From contig NZ_JACOFV010000011.1 in assembly GCF_014284255.1 (NCBI RefSeq), positions 62,001 through 126,000 on the forward strand: a stretch of DNA of 64,000 nucleotides. Direction: 5' to 3'. The translations under genes and the position numbers were made by a program. The DNA comes from Cognatundibacterium jejuense (GTDB lineage Bacteria > Pseudomonadota > Gammaproteobacteria > Burkholderiales > Burkholderiaceae_D). Within the stretch, counting starts at the first letter, position 1; each line of letters opens with the position of its first letter. The notes below the pieces were generated by a model, which saw nothing but the letters and a program-made list of their open reading frames with translations, was not told where the DNA came from and made no database searches. This document shows positions 9,046 through 18,266 of this stretch, piece after piece.

Positions 9046-10488
9046 CTACTTAGTTTTCATTTGCGATGGATCATTTTCCCATGGTAAAGAGCGCGTCAGC
9101 AAAACGTTTAAAAGATTGTCTTGAAAGTTAATATTATTGGTCAATTGCACATGGTCTTCGCATAAGAAAAACCAGTATGCTACCGGGATGAAACTATCTT
9201 CGCTTTGCTCAGTCGATGGGTCCAGTGTTTCTCTGGCTAAAAAAGAGGGCTTGGTGACGCGACCATCGCCTGGTTCCAGCATCAATTCATCGTATCTTAC
9301 TCCTGCAATTGGCCTGTGGATTTCAGACGGATTGAGTCTGGTCATGAGTTGATCGCCATCAGGTTCAAGCAGCAGTCTTGCAGGAGTCAGATTGCAGTCG
9401 CCACCAAATAGCACATAGCGTATTGGTGTTTCAGGCTCCGATGTGGATAGTGCCCACATAAAGCGTCGCGCACGTTCCAGTCGGTAGGCGAAAAAACGTT
9501 TTAAATCGGCGAGACTCTCGCCCGCCATAGCGCGTCCTGAGTTAAGCATTCGCTGCTGAATACTCGGATTGAAGATGCTCCAGCGATAGCGTTCCCAAGT
9601 CGCAACATCGAACAAATTGTCATTGAGTGTATTGCCGTTGATATCAATGAGCCAACTGACCAAAGGGTGAGGAAATAACTGGTAACCGCTCGGCATTGTC
9701 GCTAACACCTCAGGGGCAATTTTTCCGAAACCGACCTTTTCCCCATTCAGAAAAGCATGTAGCGAAGACGCTGAGCCAAGATTAGGCGTACCGAGCAAAA
9801 TCAGCTTGCGCACCCGTGTTGTGCCATACAGAGTTACTTGTTCATGGTCACCATTCAATACATCTGCCACACCATAGCGTAAGTAATACCTTGCGACCAG
9901 ACCGCCCATACTGTGCGCTACCAGATCAACTTTCAAATCTGGGTTGCCATAGTCGCGTCGAATCTGATCGATTAAGGCTTCCAGCGCAAGCGCATGGCGG
10001 CTGTTATCCTGACGGAAGTCATACGGAAAAATATAGTAGCGTCGTTCGTTTTTTAATGCTGGTGCCCCCAGCGCTCCGCGTTGGTAGCCGCCACTTTTTT
10101 CTAGAGTAGAAATGATAGGACCATAAATATCTTGCCCGAGCACCCGGTCTGCAACATCGTAGGCCTCCAGATTGTCTGGCAGCACTTGCAAGGTCTCACG
10201 ATCGAATTTAAGTGCAAGTTGTTGGTAGTCGCTGAACAAAACATCGGTTGCAGATCCGGGCCATACCTCTTTACCGGTTTGCTTGTCGCGCAGTTTAGAT
10301 CCAAATAAACCGGGAATAAGAATGACGGGGGTATTGTCTGTCGTCTGATCGCTGATCCGGTATAGGCGGGACAGGTCTGGACGAAGTGGGGCGGAGCAGT
10401 CGCACAACAATGTGCACATCAATACGGATGTCAATGACAGCAAAAGAAAGTGTGCTATGTTTTGAAGGCGGACATTGACGTTCAGCAT
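9046..10488 (-). CDS. exported LCAT-like alpha/beta hydrolase (lecithin:cholesterol acyltransferase family)
   Basis: The 480-residue protein starts with a signal peptide (hydrophobic residues ~11-29); cysteines at ~29 and ~31 could be lipidated, but the lipobox is not canonical. The mature part opens with TPVILIPGLFGSKL, typical of the LCAT/PDAT fold, followed by YDFRQDN and the nucleophile elbow VDLVAHSMGGLVARYY (Ser ~193). It then has KLILLGTPNLGS and a C-terminal part with DGRVTKPSFLAR, close to the family's late Asp/His region. It would act outside the cytoplasm on a lipid or other ester. Bacterial members are poorly characterised, so the substrate is not predictable. No neighbouring gene forms an obvious operon with it. 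Confidence 0.82.
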   Translation of the reverse strand: MLNVNVRLQNIAHFLLLSLTSVLMCTLLCDCSAPLRPDLSRLYRISDQTTDNTPVILIPGLFGSKLRDKQTGKEVWPGSATDVLFSDYQQLALKFDRETLQVLPDNLEAYDVADRVLGQDIYGPIISTLEKSGGYQRGALGAPALKNERRYYIFPYDFRQDNSRHALALEALIDQIRRDYGNPDLKVDLVAHSMGGLVARYYLRYGVADVLNGDHEQVTLYGTTRVRKLILLGTPNLGSASSLHAFLNGEKVGFGKIAPEVLATMPSGYQLFPHPLVSWLIDINGNTLNDNLFDVATWERYRWSIFNPSIQQRMLNSGRAMAGESLADLKRFFAYRLERARRFMWALSTSEPETPIRYVLFGGDCNLTPARLLLEPDGDQLMTRLNPSEIHRPIAGVRYDELMLEPGDGRVTKPSFLARETLDPSTEQSEDSFIPVAYWFFLCEDHVQLTNNINFQDNLLNVLLTRSLPWENDPSQMKTK

Positions 10489-11099
10489 CAGGAAACTCCT
10501 GTATCAGATCGGAAGAAAAATGCGTGTTTCAAAACCCATTAGTTCATCGCAGGTAGCATATCATTGCCGGGGAGATGCAGCCGGACAATTCCTGAGCAGG
10601 TGTCAGTCAGAAGCTTAACGCTATTTATTTCATATCGACGTTGGTGGGCTGTATTTGACCTCGCTCGGAATTAATTTGGTTGACCGAATGAAAAATAGAA
10701 GTAATCTGCTTAATTAGTTACCTGTTTTCATTTCTTATTGTTCTTTTAGTGTTTGTGACAGCATCTTTAGGTGTTTCGCTCTAGCCTCAATTGAAGTAAA
10801 AAAGGAACGATCGTGCTAAATTATGCAAAATGTTCCTGATTTCGATTTATAATCGTTAAGATTTACGTATACGTCAATTTGAACGCGTTGAAGTGCCGCT
10901 TAATATGTTGTTAGTGCTCACTAATGCAATTTAAGGATTAGTATTCAGTGTTTGTCAGAGAAAGCGTAAGCAGAATTCGAAGTAGGATTGATGTTAATTC
11001 AATATCAATTCGCTTAAGCGTTATTAAGCATTATTTAAGCAATACACTCAATTAGCAATACCCTCAGTATCCCCAAAATTAGCTCATAAAGGCAGAACT
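10489..11099. other. 610-bp intergenic region between LCAT-like gene and etfB
   Basis: AT-rich and without a plausible gene. It must hold the divergent promoters for the LCAT-like gene and etfB. Near etfB the hexamer TTAAGC recurs three times within 30 bases (around 11012-11040), which could be a binding site or chance. An AAAGGCAG ribosome-binding site precedes etfB. Confidence 0.6.
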
Positions 11100-11852
11100 A
11101 TGAAAGTCCTGGTACCAGTCAAACGAGTAGTCGATTACAACGTCAAAGTGCGCGTCAAATCTGACGGCTCAGGGATGGATATCGCCAACGTTAAAATGTC
11201 GATGAATCCTTTCGACGAAATCGCTGTTGAAGAAGCAACCCGCCTGAAAGAAGCTGGTGTTGTGACTGAAGTTGTGGCGGTTTCTTGTGGCGTAGCACAA
11301 TGTCAAGAAACCTTGCGTACTGCGATGGCGATTGGTGCTGATCGCGGTATCCTGGTGGAAAGCGATGCAGAATTGCAACCACTGGCAGTCGCTAAGTTGC
11401 TCAAAGCACTGGCTGACAAAGAGCAACCACAATTGATTATTCTCGGTAAGCAAGCAATTGACGATGATTGCAATCAAACTGGTCAAATGCTGGCAGCCTT
11501 GTTGGGTTGGCCACAAGCAACGTTCGCTTCTAAAGTGACTGTTGCTGACGGTAAAGCAACGGTGACACGTGAAGTGGACGGCGGTCTGGAAACTTTGTCC
11601 CTTACTTTACCAGCGATCGTCACCACAGATTTGCGTCTGAACGAGCCACGATATGTGACTTTGCCAAACATTATGAAGGCAAAGAAAAAACAATTGGATA
11701 ACGTCAAGCCAGCGGATTTGGGTGTCGATGTGACATCCCGCGTTAAGACTTTGAAGGTAGCAGAGCCTGCAAAACGTAGCGCCGGCATTATCGTGCCAGA
11801 CGTTGCGACGCTGGTTTCTAAACTGAAAAATGAAGCAAAAGTAATCGGCTAA
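11100..11852 (+). CDS. etfB: electron transfer flavoprotein subunit beta
   Basis: This 250-residue ETF beta subunit pairs with EtfA (next gene) to take electrons from acyl-CoA dehydrogenases and deliver them to ETF:ubiquinone oxidoreductase. Seen: the N-terminus [54 protein letters not shown], and the signature [27 protein letters not shown] spread over ~residues 160-190. Full length for the family. It is followed by etfA after 113 bases and by an acyl-CoA dehydrogenase, a standard beta-oxidation arrangement. Confidence 0.97.
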   Translation: MKVLVPVKRVVDYNVKVRVKSDGSGMDIANVKMSMNPFDEIAVEEATRLKEAGVVTEVVAVSCGVAQCQETLRTAMAIGADRGILVESDAELQPLAVAKLLKALADKEQPQLIILGKQAIDDDCNQTGQMLAALLGWPQATFASKVTVADGKATVTREVDGGLETLSLTLPAIVTTDLRLNEPRYVTLPNIMKAKKKQLDNVKPADLGVDVTSRVKTLKVAEPAKRSAGIIVPDVATLVSKLKNEAKVIG

Positions 11853-11965
11853 TTTTTAGCAACTTTTTAGCTTCTTTTTGGCTTCTTTTTTAGTTTCGCT
11901 GAGAATATTTACGAATAATTTTTCACCAGACCAAGTTGCTGGTGATTTACTAAGTGGAAAACATC

Positions 11966-12898
11966 ATGACTACACTCGTCATCGCTGAACACGACAACGC
12001 TGGCCTCAAGGGCAGCACTTTAAATACCATCACTGCTGCTGCACAATGTGGCGCGGATGTACATGTTCTGGTTGCTGGCTTTAATGCTGGCGCAGTGGCT
12101 CAAGCCGCAGCACAAGTTGTTGGCGTCAGCAAAGTATTGCATGCTGATGCAGCGTACTTCGCTGACGGTCTGGCAGAAAATGTTGCTGAACAAGTTCTGG
12201 CGATTGCTGGTTCTTACAGCCATATTTTGGCTCCTGCAACAGCCTACGGAAAAAACATTCTGCCACGCGTGGCAGCTAAACTGGACGTATCACAAATTTC
12301 TGAAATCACTAAAGTTGATTCTCCAGATACTTTCGAGCGCCCAATCTACGCAGGTAATGCGATTGCCACTGTGCAATCTACTGATGCAGTGAAAGTGATT
12401 ACTGTACGTACAACAGGTTTTGATGCTGCTGCAGCGACAGGTGGTTCCGCTGCTGTAGAAACGATTGCTGCGGTTGCTGATTCTGGCAAATCTGCTTTTG
12501 TTTCGCGTGAAGTGGCTAAATCTGATCGTCCAGAATTGACTGCTGCTAAAGTCATCGTTTCTGGTGGTCGTGGTATGGGCTCTGGCGATGCATTTAAAGT
12601 GCTTGAGCCATTGGCTGATCGTTTGGGCGCGGCAATGGGTGCGTCCCGTGCAGCCGTCGATGCTGGCTTTGTACCAAATGACTGGCAAGTTGGTCAAACC
12701 GGTAAGATCGTTGCGCCACAACTGTATATCGCTGTCGGTATCTCTGGCGCAATTCAGCATCTGGCTGGTATGAAAGATTCCAAAACGATCGTCGCCATCA
12801 ACAAAGACCCAGAGGCACCAATTTTCTCGGTTGCTGACTACGGTATCGTTGGCGATTTGTTTGAAATCGTACCGCAACTAGTTGCTGAATTAGGTTAA
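11966..12898 (+). CDS. etfA: electron transfer flavoprotein subunit alpha
   Basis: The 310-residue FAD-carrying ETF subunit begins [11 protein letters not shown], a typical EtfA N-terminus. The C-terminal FAD-binding domain is clear: [60 protein letters not shown] and GAIQHLAGM, then [21 protein letters not shown]. The frame is also open from GTG 11954, but ATG 11966 is preferred because GGAAAA lies correctly ahead of it and the protein then matches the family start. It forms the EtfAB heterodimer and ends at a strong terminator. Confidence 0.97.
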   Translation: MTTLVIAEHDNAGLKGSTLNTITAAAQCGADVHVLVAGFNAGAVAQAAAQVVGVSKVLHADAAYFADGLAENVAEQVLAIAGSYSHILAPATAYGKNILPRVAAKLDVSQISEITKVDSPDTFERPIYAGNAIATVQSTDAVKVITVRTTGFDAAAATGGSAAVETIAAVADSGKSAFVSREVAKSDRPELTAAKVIVSGGRGMGSGDAFKVLEPLADRLGAAMGASRAAVDAGFVPNDWQVGQTGKIVAPQLYIAVGISGAIQHLAGMKDSKTIVAINKDPEAPIFSVADYGIVGDLFEIVPQLVAELG

Positions 12899-12946
12899 TC
12901 AGCAGTTATTGCCAGCAATTGCCGATCAATTTATTGATCTGAACAG

Positions 12947-13024
12947 GACAGAATGAGTCGTTTGTCGCGCTATTAACAGCAAACAGTTTGTTGTTGTGAC
13001 ACATTGCTCGTTCTGTCTTTTTTT
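12947..13024 (+). terminator. terminator after etfA (long-loop hairpin)
   Basis: Arms GACAGAATGAG (12947-12957) and CTCGTTCTGTC (13007-13017) pair at 10 of 11 positions and are followed directly by seven T. The ~49-base loop contains smaller inverted words. This separates etfBA from the acyl-CoA dehydrogenase gene. Confidence 0.7.
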
Positions 13025-13173
13025 ATGGGCTTTTCTTTGTTGGGGCTCGTATTCAAGCTTGATACAAAATTGCTCTCAATAAGCATGTTCAAATTGCTTA
13101 AAAAAGCAGGCCCCGCGCCACGCTTTTGCCAGAACCATTTTGCGTCAGTCTTAACTATTTTTGGGGAAATACT

Positions 13174-14964
13174 ATGAGTTATGTAGCACCTGTAAAAGAC
13201 ATGTTGTTTGCGATTAATGAACTCGCAGGTCTGTCTGAAGTCAATGCTTTACCAGGCTGTGAAGACGCAACAGCAGAAACAGTCGAAGCGGTTTTGGAAG
13301 AAAACGCCAAGTTTGCAGGCGAAGTAGTTGCGCCCCTCAATTGGGAAGGCGATAAAGCGCCTAGCTACTGGCAAGATGGTCAGGTATTTACTACCAAAGG
13401 CTTCAAAGAAGCGTTTAAATTATTTGGTGAAGCCGGTTGGCAAGGTGTACAGCATCCGCAAGAATTTGGTGGTCAGGGCTTGCCAAAATTGGTTGCTACG
13501 CCATGCATAGAAATGCTCAATTCCGCTAGTATTTCTTTCGCACTGTGCCCATTGTTAACGGATGGCGCCATCGAAGCTTTATTGACAGCTGGTAGCGATG
13601 AGCAAAAAGCGATTTACCTTGAAAACCTGATCTCTGGTAAATGGACGGGTACTATGAATCTGACTGAACCACAAGCTGGTTCTGATCTGGCGATGGTGCG
13701 TAGCCGTGCTGTTCCACAAGGTGATGGTACTTACAAAGTGTTTGGTACCAAGATTTTCATCACTTACGGTGAGCATGATATGGCAGAAAATATCGTTCAT
13801 CTGGTATTGGCTCGCACACCGGACGCACCAGAAGGTGTGAAAGGTATTTCTCTGTTCATCGTTCCTAAATTCCTCGTCAATGCTGATGGCAGCTTAGGTG
13901 CACGTAACGATGCGCATTGCGTATCCATCGAACACAAACTGGGTATCAAAGCCAGCCCGACAGCGGTATTGCAGTTTGGTGATCATGGTGGTGCTATCGG
14001 TACGCTGGTTGGTGAGGAAAACCGTGGTCTTGAATACATGTTCATCATGATGAACGCCGCACGCTTTGGCGTTGGTATGCAAGGTATCGGTGTTGCTGAG
14101 CGCGCTTATCAAAAAGCCGTGCAGTATGCGCGTGATCGCGTGCAATCGCGCGATCTGGCTGGTTCTGCTGGTCCTGTTTCTATCATTCATCACCCAGACG
14201 TACGTCGTATGCTGATGTCTATGCGTGCTCAGACCGAGGGCGCTCGCTCCCTGGCCTACGTAGCGGCAGCTTTGAGTGATGTGGCCCATCATCATGAAAA
14301 CCCAGAAACACGTAAAGCAAATCAGACAGTCTATGAATATCTGGTACCTATCGTTAAAGGCTGGTCCACAGAAATGTCACTCGATGTAACTTCAACTGGT
14401 GTGCAAGTGCATGGCGGTATGGGCTTTATAGAAGAAACAGGTGCAGCTCAGCATTACCGTGATGCCAAAATTCTGACTATCTATGAAGGTACGACAGCGA
14501 TTCAGGCAAATGACTTAGTCGGTCGTAAAACCGTGCGTGATGGTGGCGCAACTGCGAAAGCGTTGATTGCTCAAGTACGCGCTGTTGAAGCGGAATTGGC
14601 AGCCGTTGGCACGCCTGATATGTTGGCTATTCAAGCACAATTAGCTTTGGGTTCAGCAGCGTTGGAAGATGTTGTTAACTTCGTTGTTGCCAACGTGAAG
14701 CAAGATATCAAAGCCGTATTTGCAGGTAGCGTGTTGTATCTGAAACTGGCAGGTATCGTTTTAGGCGGCTGGCAAATGGCGCGTGCCGCATTGATTGCGC
14801 ACAAAAAATTGCAAGCAGGTGAGGGTGATGCGGCGTTCTATCAGGCAAAAATCGTTACAGCACGTTTCTTTGCTGATCATATTTTGTCTGCTGCACAAGG
14901 TTTACGTTCAGCGATTGTGAGTGGTAGTGCCGGGGTATTAGGTCTCCCTGTCGACCAATTCTAA
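13174..14964 (+). CDS. acyl-CoA dehydrogenase, long form with C-terminal extension
   Basis: This 596-residue FAD enzyme oxidises acyl-CoA to trans-2-enoyl-CoA and passes electrons to ETF, encoded just upstream. Motifs: an N-terminal segment starting MSYVAPVKDMLFAINE, then the dehydrogenase core with MNLTEPQAGSDLAMVRSRA, KIFITYGEHD, and the C-terminal QVHGGMGFIEETGAAQHYRD...ILTIYEGTTAIQANDLVGRK. A further ~120 residues form the extra C-terminal helical domain of long bacterial acyl-CoA dehydrogenases (DmdC/AcdA-like). The frame is open from 13126, but ATG 13174 has TTGGGG ahead of it and gives the standard N-terminus. Chain-length preference is unknown. Confidence 0.92.
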   Translation: MSYVAPVKDMLFAINELAGLSEVNALPGCEDATAETVEAVLEENAKFAGEVVAPLNWEGDKAPSYWQDGQVFTTKGFKEAFKLFGEAGWQGVQHPQEFGGQGLPKLVATPCIEMLNSASISFALCPLLTDGAIEALLTAGSDEQKAIYLENLISGKWTGTMNLTEPQAGSDLAMVRSRAVPQGDGTYKVFGTKIFITYGEHDMAENIVHLVLARTPDAPEGVKGISLFIVPKFLVNADGSLGARNDAHCVSIEHKLGIKASPTAVLQFGDHGGAIGTLVGEENRGLEYMFIMMNAARFGVGMQGIGVAERAYQKAVQYARDRVQSRDLAGSAGPVSIIHHPDVRRMLMSMRAQTEGARSLAYVAAALSDVAHHHENPETRKANQTVYEYLVPIVKGWSTEMSLDVTSTGVQVHGGMGFIEETGAAQHYRDAKILTIYEGTTAIQANDLVGRKTVRDGGATAKALIAQVRAVEAELAAVGTPDMLAIQAQLALGSAALEDVVNFVVANVKQDIKAVFAGSVLYLKLAGIVLGGWQMARAALIAHKKLQAGEGDAAFYQAKIVTARFFADHILSAAQGLRSAIVSGSAGVLGLPVDQF

Positions 14965-14972
14965 GTCGTCCA

Positions 14973-15115
14973 TTCGAAAAGCCGCCCCAACGGCGCTGCG
15001 ACTCCTTTCCGTGCTGAAGCACTGTCTGCGTCGTCGCGCCTTGTTGGAATGGCTTTACGGGATTCCGTTGGGTGTGCTTTCGAAAAATCGCCCCAGCTAC
15101 ATTGCGATGACGTGC
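14973..15115 (+). repeat. intergenic hairpin repeat, copy 1, with adjacent partial duplicate
   Basis: Bases 14987-15047 form a long hairpin: CCAAC/GTTGG outside, GCGAC/GTCGC in the middle, and GTGC-tgaa-GCAC at the tip. The same layout recurs at 17378-17438. In addition, TTCGAAAA-n2-CGCCCCA-n7-TGCGA occurs at 14973 and again at 15079 with identical spacing, so the element is partly duplicated in tandem with a unit of 106 bases. Probably a non-coding repeat family of this genome. Confidence 0.6.
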
Positions 15116-15118
15116 AAA

Positions 15119-15158
15119 AAAAACGACCCATTGAAATATTCTCTGGGTCGTTTTTTTT
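15119..15158. terminator. terminator between acyl-CoA dehydrogenase and TM2 gene
   Basis: Hairpin AAAACGACCCA / TGGGTCGTTTT followed by T8, and preceded by an A-run, so it can work for both convergent genes. Confidence 0.85.
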
Positions 15159-15179
15159 GTAAGTCGTATTGATCTGAAT

Positions 15180-15611
15180 TTATCCGTAAGCCCCACCGGT
15201 ATAAAACAGGTCAAAAGCGCGGGCGATTGTGCCAATCAGTGCGATGGCACCGAAGCCGACGGTGAATACCAGAATCAATGCCAGCGGCCAGGAAGACTCA
15301 CTTGGGTGTTCAGACAGCTTATTATGTCGCGCATCCCATTTTTCATCGGGAGTTAGGCCAATGATCAGCACCTCCAATAAAGAGACTAGAAAAGACAGCA
15401 CGAGGGCGCTATATATGACTAGTCCGGGCTGGCCAATAAACAAGTGGCTGGCGATAAAAGAGATTGGCAATGATAAAAAATGCAACCATCCCCATTTGTC
15501 ACTTTTGCCATACATGTAAAATCGGTGTCCGCCGATACTCCCAGTCAGGACGGCGAGGAGGGTCGTGATGGTTTTATTTTTATGTGGCGACGTCATTGAG
15601 GGCGATTTCAT
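15180..15611 (-). CDS. TM2-domain membrane protein
   Basis: A ~143-residue small membrane protein. The TM2 hallmark is near the N-terminus: TLLAVLTGSIGGHRFYMYGK, then WGWLHFLSLP, i.e. a first helix, the GxHRFY motif, and a second helix. Two further hydrophobic segments follow (VIYSALVLSFLVSLLEVLII and LALILVFTVGFGAIALIGTI). The start could be 15701, 15611 or 15596. I take 15611 because the residues further upstream look unlike a protein of this family and would overlap the rpsP promoter region; 15596 (MTSPHKNKTITT) is also plausible. Function is unknown; TM2 proteins are widespread and uncharacterised. Confidence 0.75.
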   Translation of the reverse strand: MKSPSMTSPHKNKTITTLLAVLTGSIGGHRFYMYGKSDKWGWLHFLSLPISFIASHLFIGQPGLVIYSALVLSFLVSLLEVLIIGLTPDEKWDARHNKLSEHPSESSWPLALILVFTVGFGAIALIGTIARAFDLFYTGGAYG

Positions 15612-15695
15612 CGTTAATGAAGAGTCATGATTGTAGCGCGATGTGCCTGTTACGGGCGAAAAGCATACGCTTGTCGTCGAAATCGTTGATAATCC

Positions 15696-15725
15696 TTGCA
15701 TGATTGGATTTAAGCGGGCTATAAT
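15696..15725 (+). promoter_or_regulatory. predicted promoter of the rpsP operon
   Basis: TTGCAT and a perfect TATAAT, 18 bases apart, lie 42 bases before the rpsP ATG, as expected for a strong housekeeping promoter. The -35 is a weak match, so the assignment rests mainly on the -10. Confidence 0.55.
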
Positions 15726-15766
15726 CTACAGCTTTTTCCGCGTTTAGAACATTTTTTGGAAATATT

Positions 15767-16018
15767 ATGGTCGTTATTCGTTTAGCTCGTGGTGGCGCAA
15801 AAAAGCGTCCTTTTTACAACATCGTTGCAACTGATTCCCGTAATCGTCGCGATGGTCGCTTTATCGAGCGTATCGGTTTTTACAATCCAGTAGCAACTGG
15901 CAATGCAGAATCCGTACGTGTTGCAGCTGACCGCCTGGCTTACTGGCAAGGCGTAGGCGCACAATTGTCTCCGGCAGTTGCACGTCTGGTTGCTCAAGCT
16001 GGTAAAGCAGCAGCTTAA
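15767..16018 (+). CDS. rpsP: 30S ribosomal protein S16
   Basis: The 83-residue protein is the standard length for bS16, a small-subunit assembly protein. [41 protein letters not shown] and the C-terminal [16 protein letters not shown] are all typical. It is the first gene of the widely conserved rpsP-rimM-trmD-rplS cluster and lies 13 bases before rimM. Confidence 0.98.
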   Translation: MVVIRLARGGAKKRPFYNIVATDSRNRRDGRFIERIGFYNPVATGNAESVRVAADRLAYWQGVGAQLSPAVARLVAQAGKAAA

Positions 16019-16031
16019 TAGTTTGCTCGCG

Positions 16032-16574
16032 ATGTCAGTTGGAATCGATGTTCCTGATGATTTAGTCTTGGTTGGCTATGTCTCGGGAGCATTTGGCATT
16101 CATGGTTGGGTAAAGATTCGTCCTTACTCGCCAGATGCTGATGCTATGCTTTCTGCCAAGCACTGGTGGATAGATAAGCCTGAATTGCAAAACATTGCAC
16201 GTATGGAAGCAAAAATCCATGGCGAAGATGTGGTTGCAAGACTGGCAGGTGTCACAGATAGAAATGCGGCTGAAGCACTGAGAGGTGCAACGGTCAAAAT
16301 TTCGCGCAAACAATTCCCGGCTTTATCCGATGGCGAGTTTTATTGGGTAGATTTGGTTGGCTTGCAAGTTGAAAATTTGCAAGGCGAAAGCTTAGGTATC
16401 GTCAGAGATTTGATGGATAACGGCGCGCATCCGATTTTACGGGTGGCAGCTGCCGATATTCCTGAAGCTGAGTTGCAAAAGCATGAAAGATTAATTCCTT
16501 TTGTCGATCAATTCGTCAAAGAAGTGAATCAGGAAGCGCGAAAAATACAGGTTGACTGGGGTACAGATTATTAG
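16032..16574 (+). CDS. rimM: 16S rRNA processing/30S maturation factor RimM
   Basis: The 180-residue protein helps mature the 3' domain of the 30S subunit by binding uS19. The N-terminal RimM domain shows [19 protein letters not shown]; the C-terminal PRC-barrel part shows [27 protein letters not shown] and [14 protein letters not shown], then IQVDWGTDY. The frame is open further upstream inside rpsP, but ATG 16032 avoids the overlap and gives the usual length. It is followed by trmD after 25 bases. Confidence 0.95.
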   Translation: MSVGIDVPDDLVLVGYVSGAFGIHGWVKIRPYSPDADAMLSAKHWWIDKPELQNIARMEAKIHGEDVVARLAGVTDRNAAEALRGATVKISRKQFPALSDGEFYWVDLVGLQVENLQGESLGIVRDLMDNGAHPILRVAAADIPEAELQKHERLIPFVDQFVKEVNQEARKIQVDWGTDY

Positions 16575-16599
16575 TCCGATGGAATCAGAAAGCATAGCT

Positions 16600-17346
16600 A
16601 TGCAGTTTGATGTCATCACTCTGTTCCCTGAAATGTTCGCAGCGATCACCCAATCTGGTGTGACGCGGCGTGCGTTTGAACAAAAGAAGTGCGAATTAAA
16701 GCTGTGGAATCCGCGTGATTTCACCACAGACCGACACCGGACTGTGGATGACAGACCTTACGGCGGCGGACCAGGTATGGTCATGCTGGCGAAGCCCTTA
16801 CAAGAAGCGATTCAGGCAGCGAAAGCGCGTCAGAATGCCTTGGGAAAGGCTGAACCCAAAGTGATTTACTTATCGCCCCAAGGCAAGCGCCTGACGCATC
16901 AACGTGTTATGCAAATGGCAGATTTATCTGGCATGGTGTTATTGTGTGGCCGTTATGAAGCAGTTGACCAGCGTTTGCTGGATTCCTGTGTGGATGAAGA
17001 AATTAGTCTTGGTGATTTTGTCTTGTCTGGTGGAGAGTTACCTGCCATGGCATTGATGGACTCGGTAATCCGGCAAATTCCAGGTGTATTGCATGACGAT
17101 ATGTCGGCTGTGCAAGATAGCTTTGTGAATGTGCTGCTTGATTGTCCACATTACACCAGACCGGAAGTTTTCGAAGGACTAGCAGTCCCCGCTGTGTTAA
17201 TGGGCGGGAATCATGCTGAGATTGAAAAATGGCGGCGTCAGCGGGCACTGGAAGCCAGTGTGCAAAAGCGACCTGATTTAATTCAAGCTGCGCGTGAGGC
17301 TGGTTTGCTTAGTCGCACTGATGAAAAGTTTTTAAGCAGTCTATAG
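16600..17346 (+). CDS. trmD: tRNA (guanine-N1)-methyltransferase
   Basis: The 248-residue SPOUT-class enzyme makes m1G37 next to the anticodon and prevents +1 frameshifting. Seen: [16 protein letters not shown] at the N-terminus, [11 protein letters not shown], the knot region [14 protein letters not shown] and [16 protein letters not shown], and [19 protein letters not shown]. The C-terminal domain has [20 protein letters not shown] 16600 is chosen over 16579 and 16552 because it gives the canonical N-terminus and has GAAAG at a good distance. Confidence 0.97.
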   Translation: MQFDVITLFPEMFAAITQSGVTRRAFEQKKCELKLWNPRDFTTDRHRTVDDRPYGGGPGMVMLAKPLQEAIQAAKARQNALGKAEPKVIYLSPQGKRLTHQRVMQMADLSGMVLLCGRYEAVDQRLLDSCVDEEISLGDFVLSGGELPAMALMDSVIRQIPGVLHDDMSAVQDSFVNVLLDCPHYTRPEVFEGLAVPAVLMGGNHAEIEKWRRQRALEASVQKRPDLIQAAREAGLLSRTDEKFLSSL

Positions 17347-17377
17347 TAGTCTATAGCAGGACATACGCAACATCGTT

Positions 17378-17438
17378 CCAGCGGCGTTATGGCTCTTGGC
17401 CGTACATTTGTACTTGCTTCGTCGTCATACCTTGCCAG
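17378..17438 (+). repeat. intergenic hairpin repeat, copy 2
   Basis: This block shares spacing and words with 14987-15047: CCA-n-CGGCG, CCGT, CGTCGTC and CCTTG. The tip is GTAC-attt-GTAC and the middle stem ATGGC/GTCAT, so paired bases have changed together relative to copy 1. It lies between trmD and rplS. Confidence 0.55.
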
Positions 17439-17465
17439 GATAATTTTGTGTTCGTCATACAAGTT

Positions 17466-17592
17466 TTCTTATTTGCGTTGCAAATAAGAATGTAAAGCGC
17501 ATACCTCGGTATGCATGTTAAACCCCATCCTCTACCGGGCAGAAGTCAGACCTAGTCTGCGGCGTCGGCAAGATGGTTATCGGAGTATAAAA
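17466..17592 (+). promoter_or_regulatory. structured leader upstream of rplS
   Basis: Three inverted repeats lie in a row before rplS: TTCTTATTTGC-gtt-GCAAATAAGAA (17466-17490, 11 perfect pairs), GCATACC-tc-GGTATGC (17499-17514), and AGAC-cta-GTCT within a GCAGA/TCTGC pair near 17540-17562. None is followed by a T-run before rplS. Possible roles are mRNA stabilisation, or feedback control by ribosomal protein; this is inference. Confidence 0.5.
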
Positions 17593-17976
17593 ATGGATCT
17601 GATCCAAAAATTAGAGCAAGAAGAAATTGCTCGCCTCGGCAAAAACATCCCTGACTTCGCACCTGGCGATACAGTCATCGTTAGCGTGAACGTTGTTGAA
17701 GGTACACGTAAACGTGCACAGGCTTACGAAGGCGTTGTTATTTCCCGTCGTAACCGTGGTTTGAACTCTAACTTCATCGTTCGTAAGATTTCTTCCGGCG
17801 AAGGCGTAGAGCGTACATTCCAGTTGTATTCTCCTTTGATCGCTTCTATCGAAGTGAAACGTCGCGGTGACGTACGTCGCGCTAAGTTGTACTACTTGCG
17901 TGAACGTTCAGGCAAATCTGCACGTATCAAAGAAAAATTGCCAGCACGTAAAGTGGCAGCAGCAAAAGCAGAATAA
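17593..17976 (+). CDS. rplS: 50S ribosomal protein L19
   Basis: The 127-residue bL19 sits at the 30S-50S interface. [60 protein letters not shown] and [19 protein letters not shown] are all canonical, as is [20 protein letters not shown]. The frame is open from 17515, but ATG 17593, after ATCGGAGT, gives the conserved N-terminus. It is the last gene of the rpsP cluster, with a structured 246-bp gap from trmD, and is followed by a terminator. Confidence 0.98.
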   Translation: MDLIQKLEQEEIARLGKNIPDFAPGDTVIVSVNVVEGTRKRAQAYEGVVISRRNRGLNSNFIVRKISSGEGVERTFQLYSPLIASIEVKRRGDVRRAKLYYLRERSGKSARIKEKLPARKVAAAKAE

Positions 17977-17994
17977 TATCTGCCTGCGTTGTTC

Positions 17995-18027
17995 AAAAAA
18001 GGGATGCCTTGTGCATCCCTTTTTTTG
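17995..18027 (+). terminator. Rho-independent terminator after rplS
   Basis: Hairpin GGGATGC-cttgt-GCATCCC flanked by A6 and T7, 18 bases beyond the rplS stop. Confidence 0.93.
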
Positions 18028-18266
18028 TTTGATTGCCGTGTATTCTGACCTTGATCAGCGGTACGTTTAAAGAAAGAGTTAAACATGACCGGTTACACCC
18101 GCCAAAACAAATCTAATCTTCCTATTGACTGATTCTCCCAGTTCACTATAACTCGTTCATAATACGAAGATTGACGCCAATGCAGTCGCAAATTGATCGT
18201 AATGCACTACCGTTATCTTGTTGTGTAAACCGTATATTTTCCTTTTCTATGCAGAATTGAAACCCA

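Noticed and set aside
11853-11965. T-rich repeats between etfB and etfA as a terminator
   Set aside because: Several T-runs but no stem; more likely an AT-rich spacer within the etf operon.
12290-12877. 195-codon reverse ORF inside etfA
   Set aside because: Antisense shadow of a gene with strong family motifs; no independent start or similarity.
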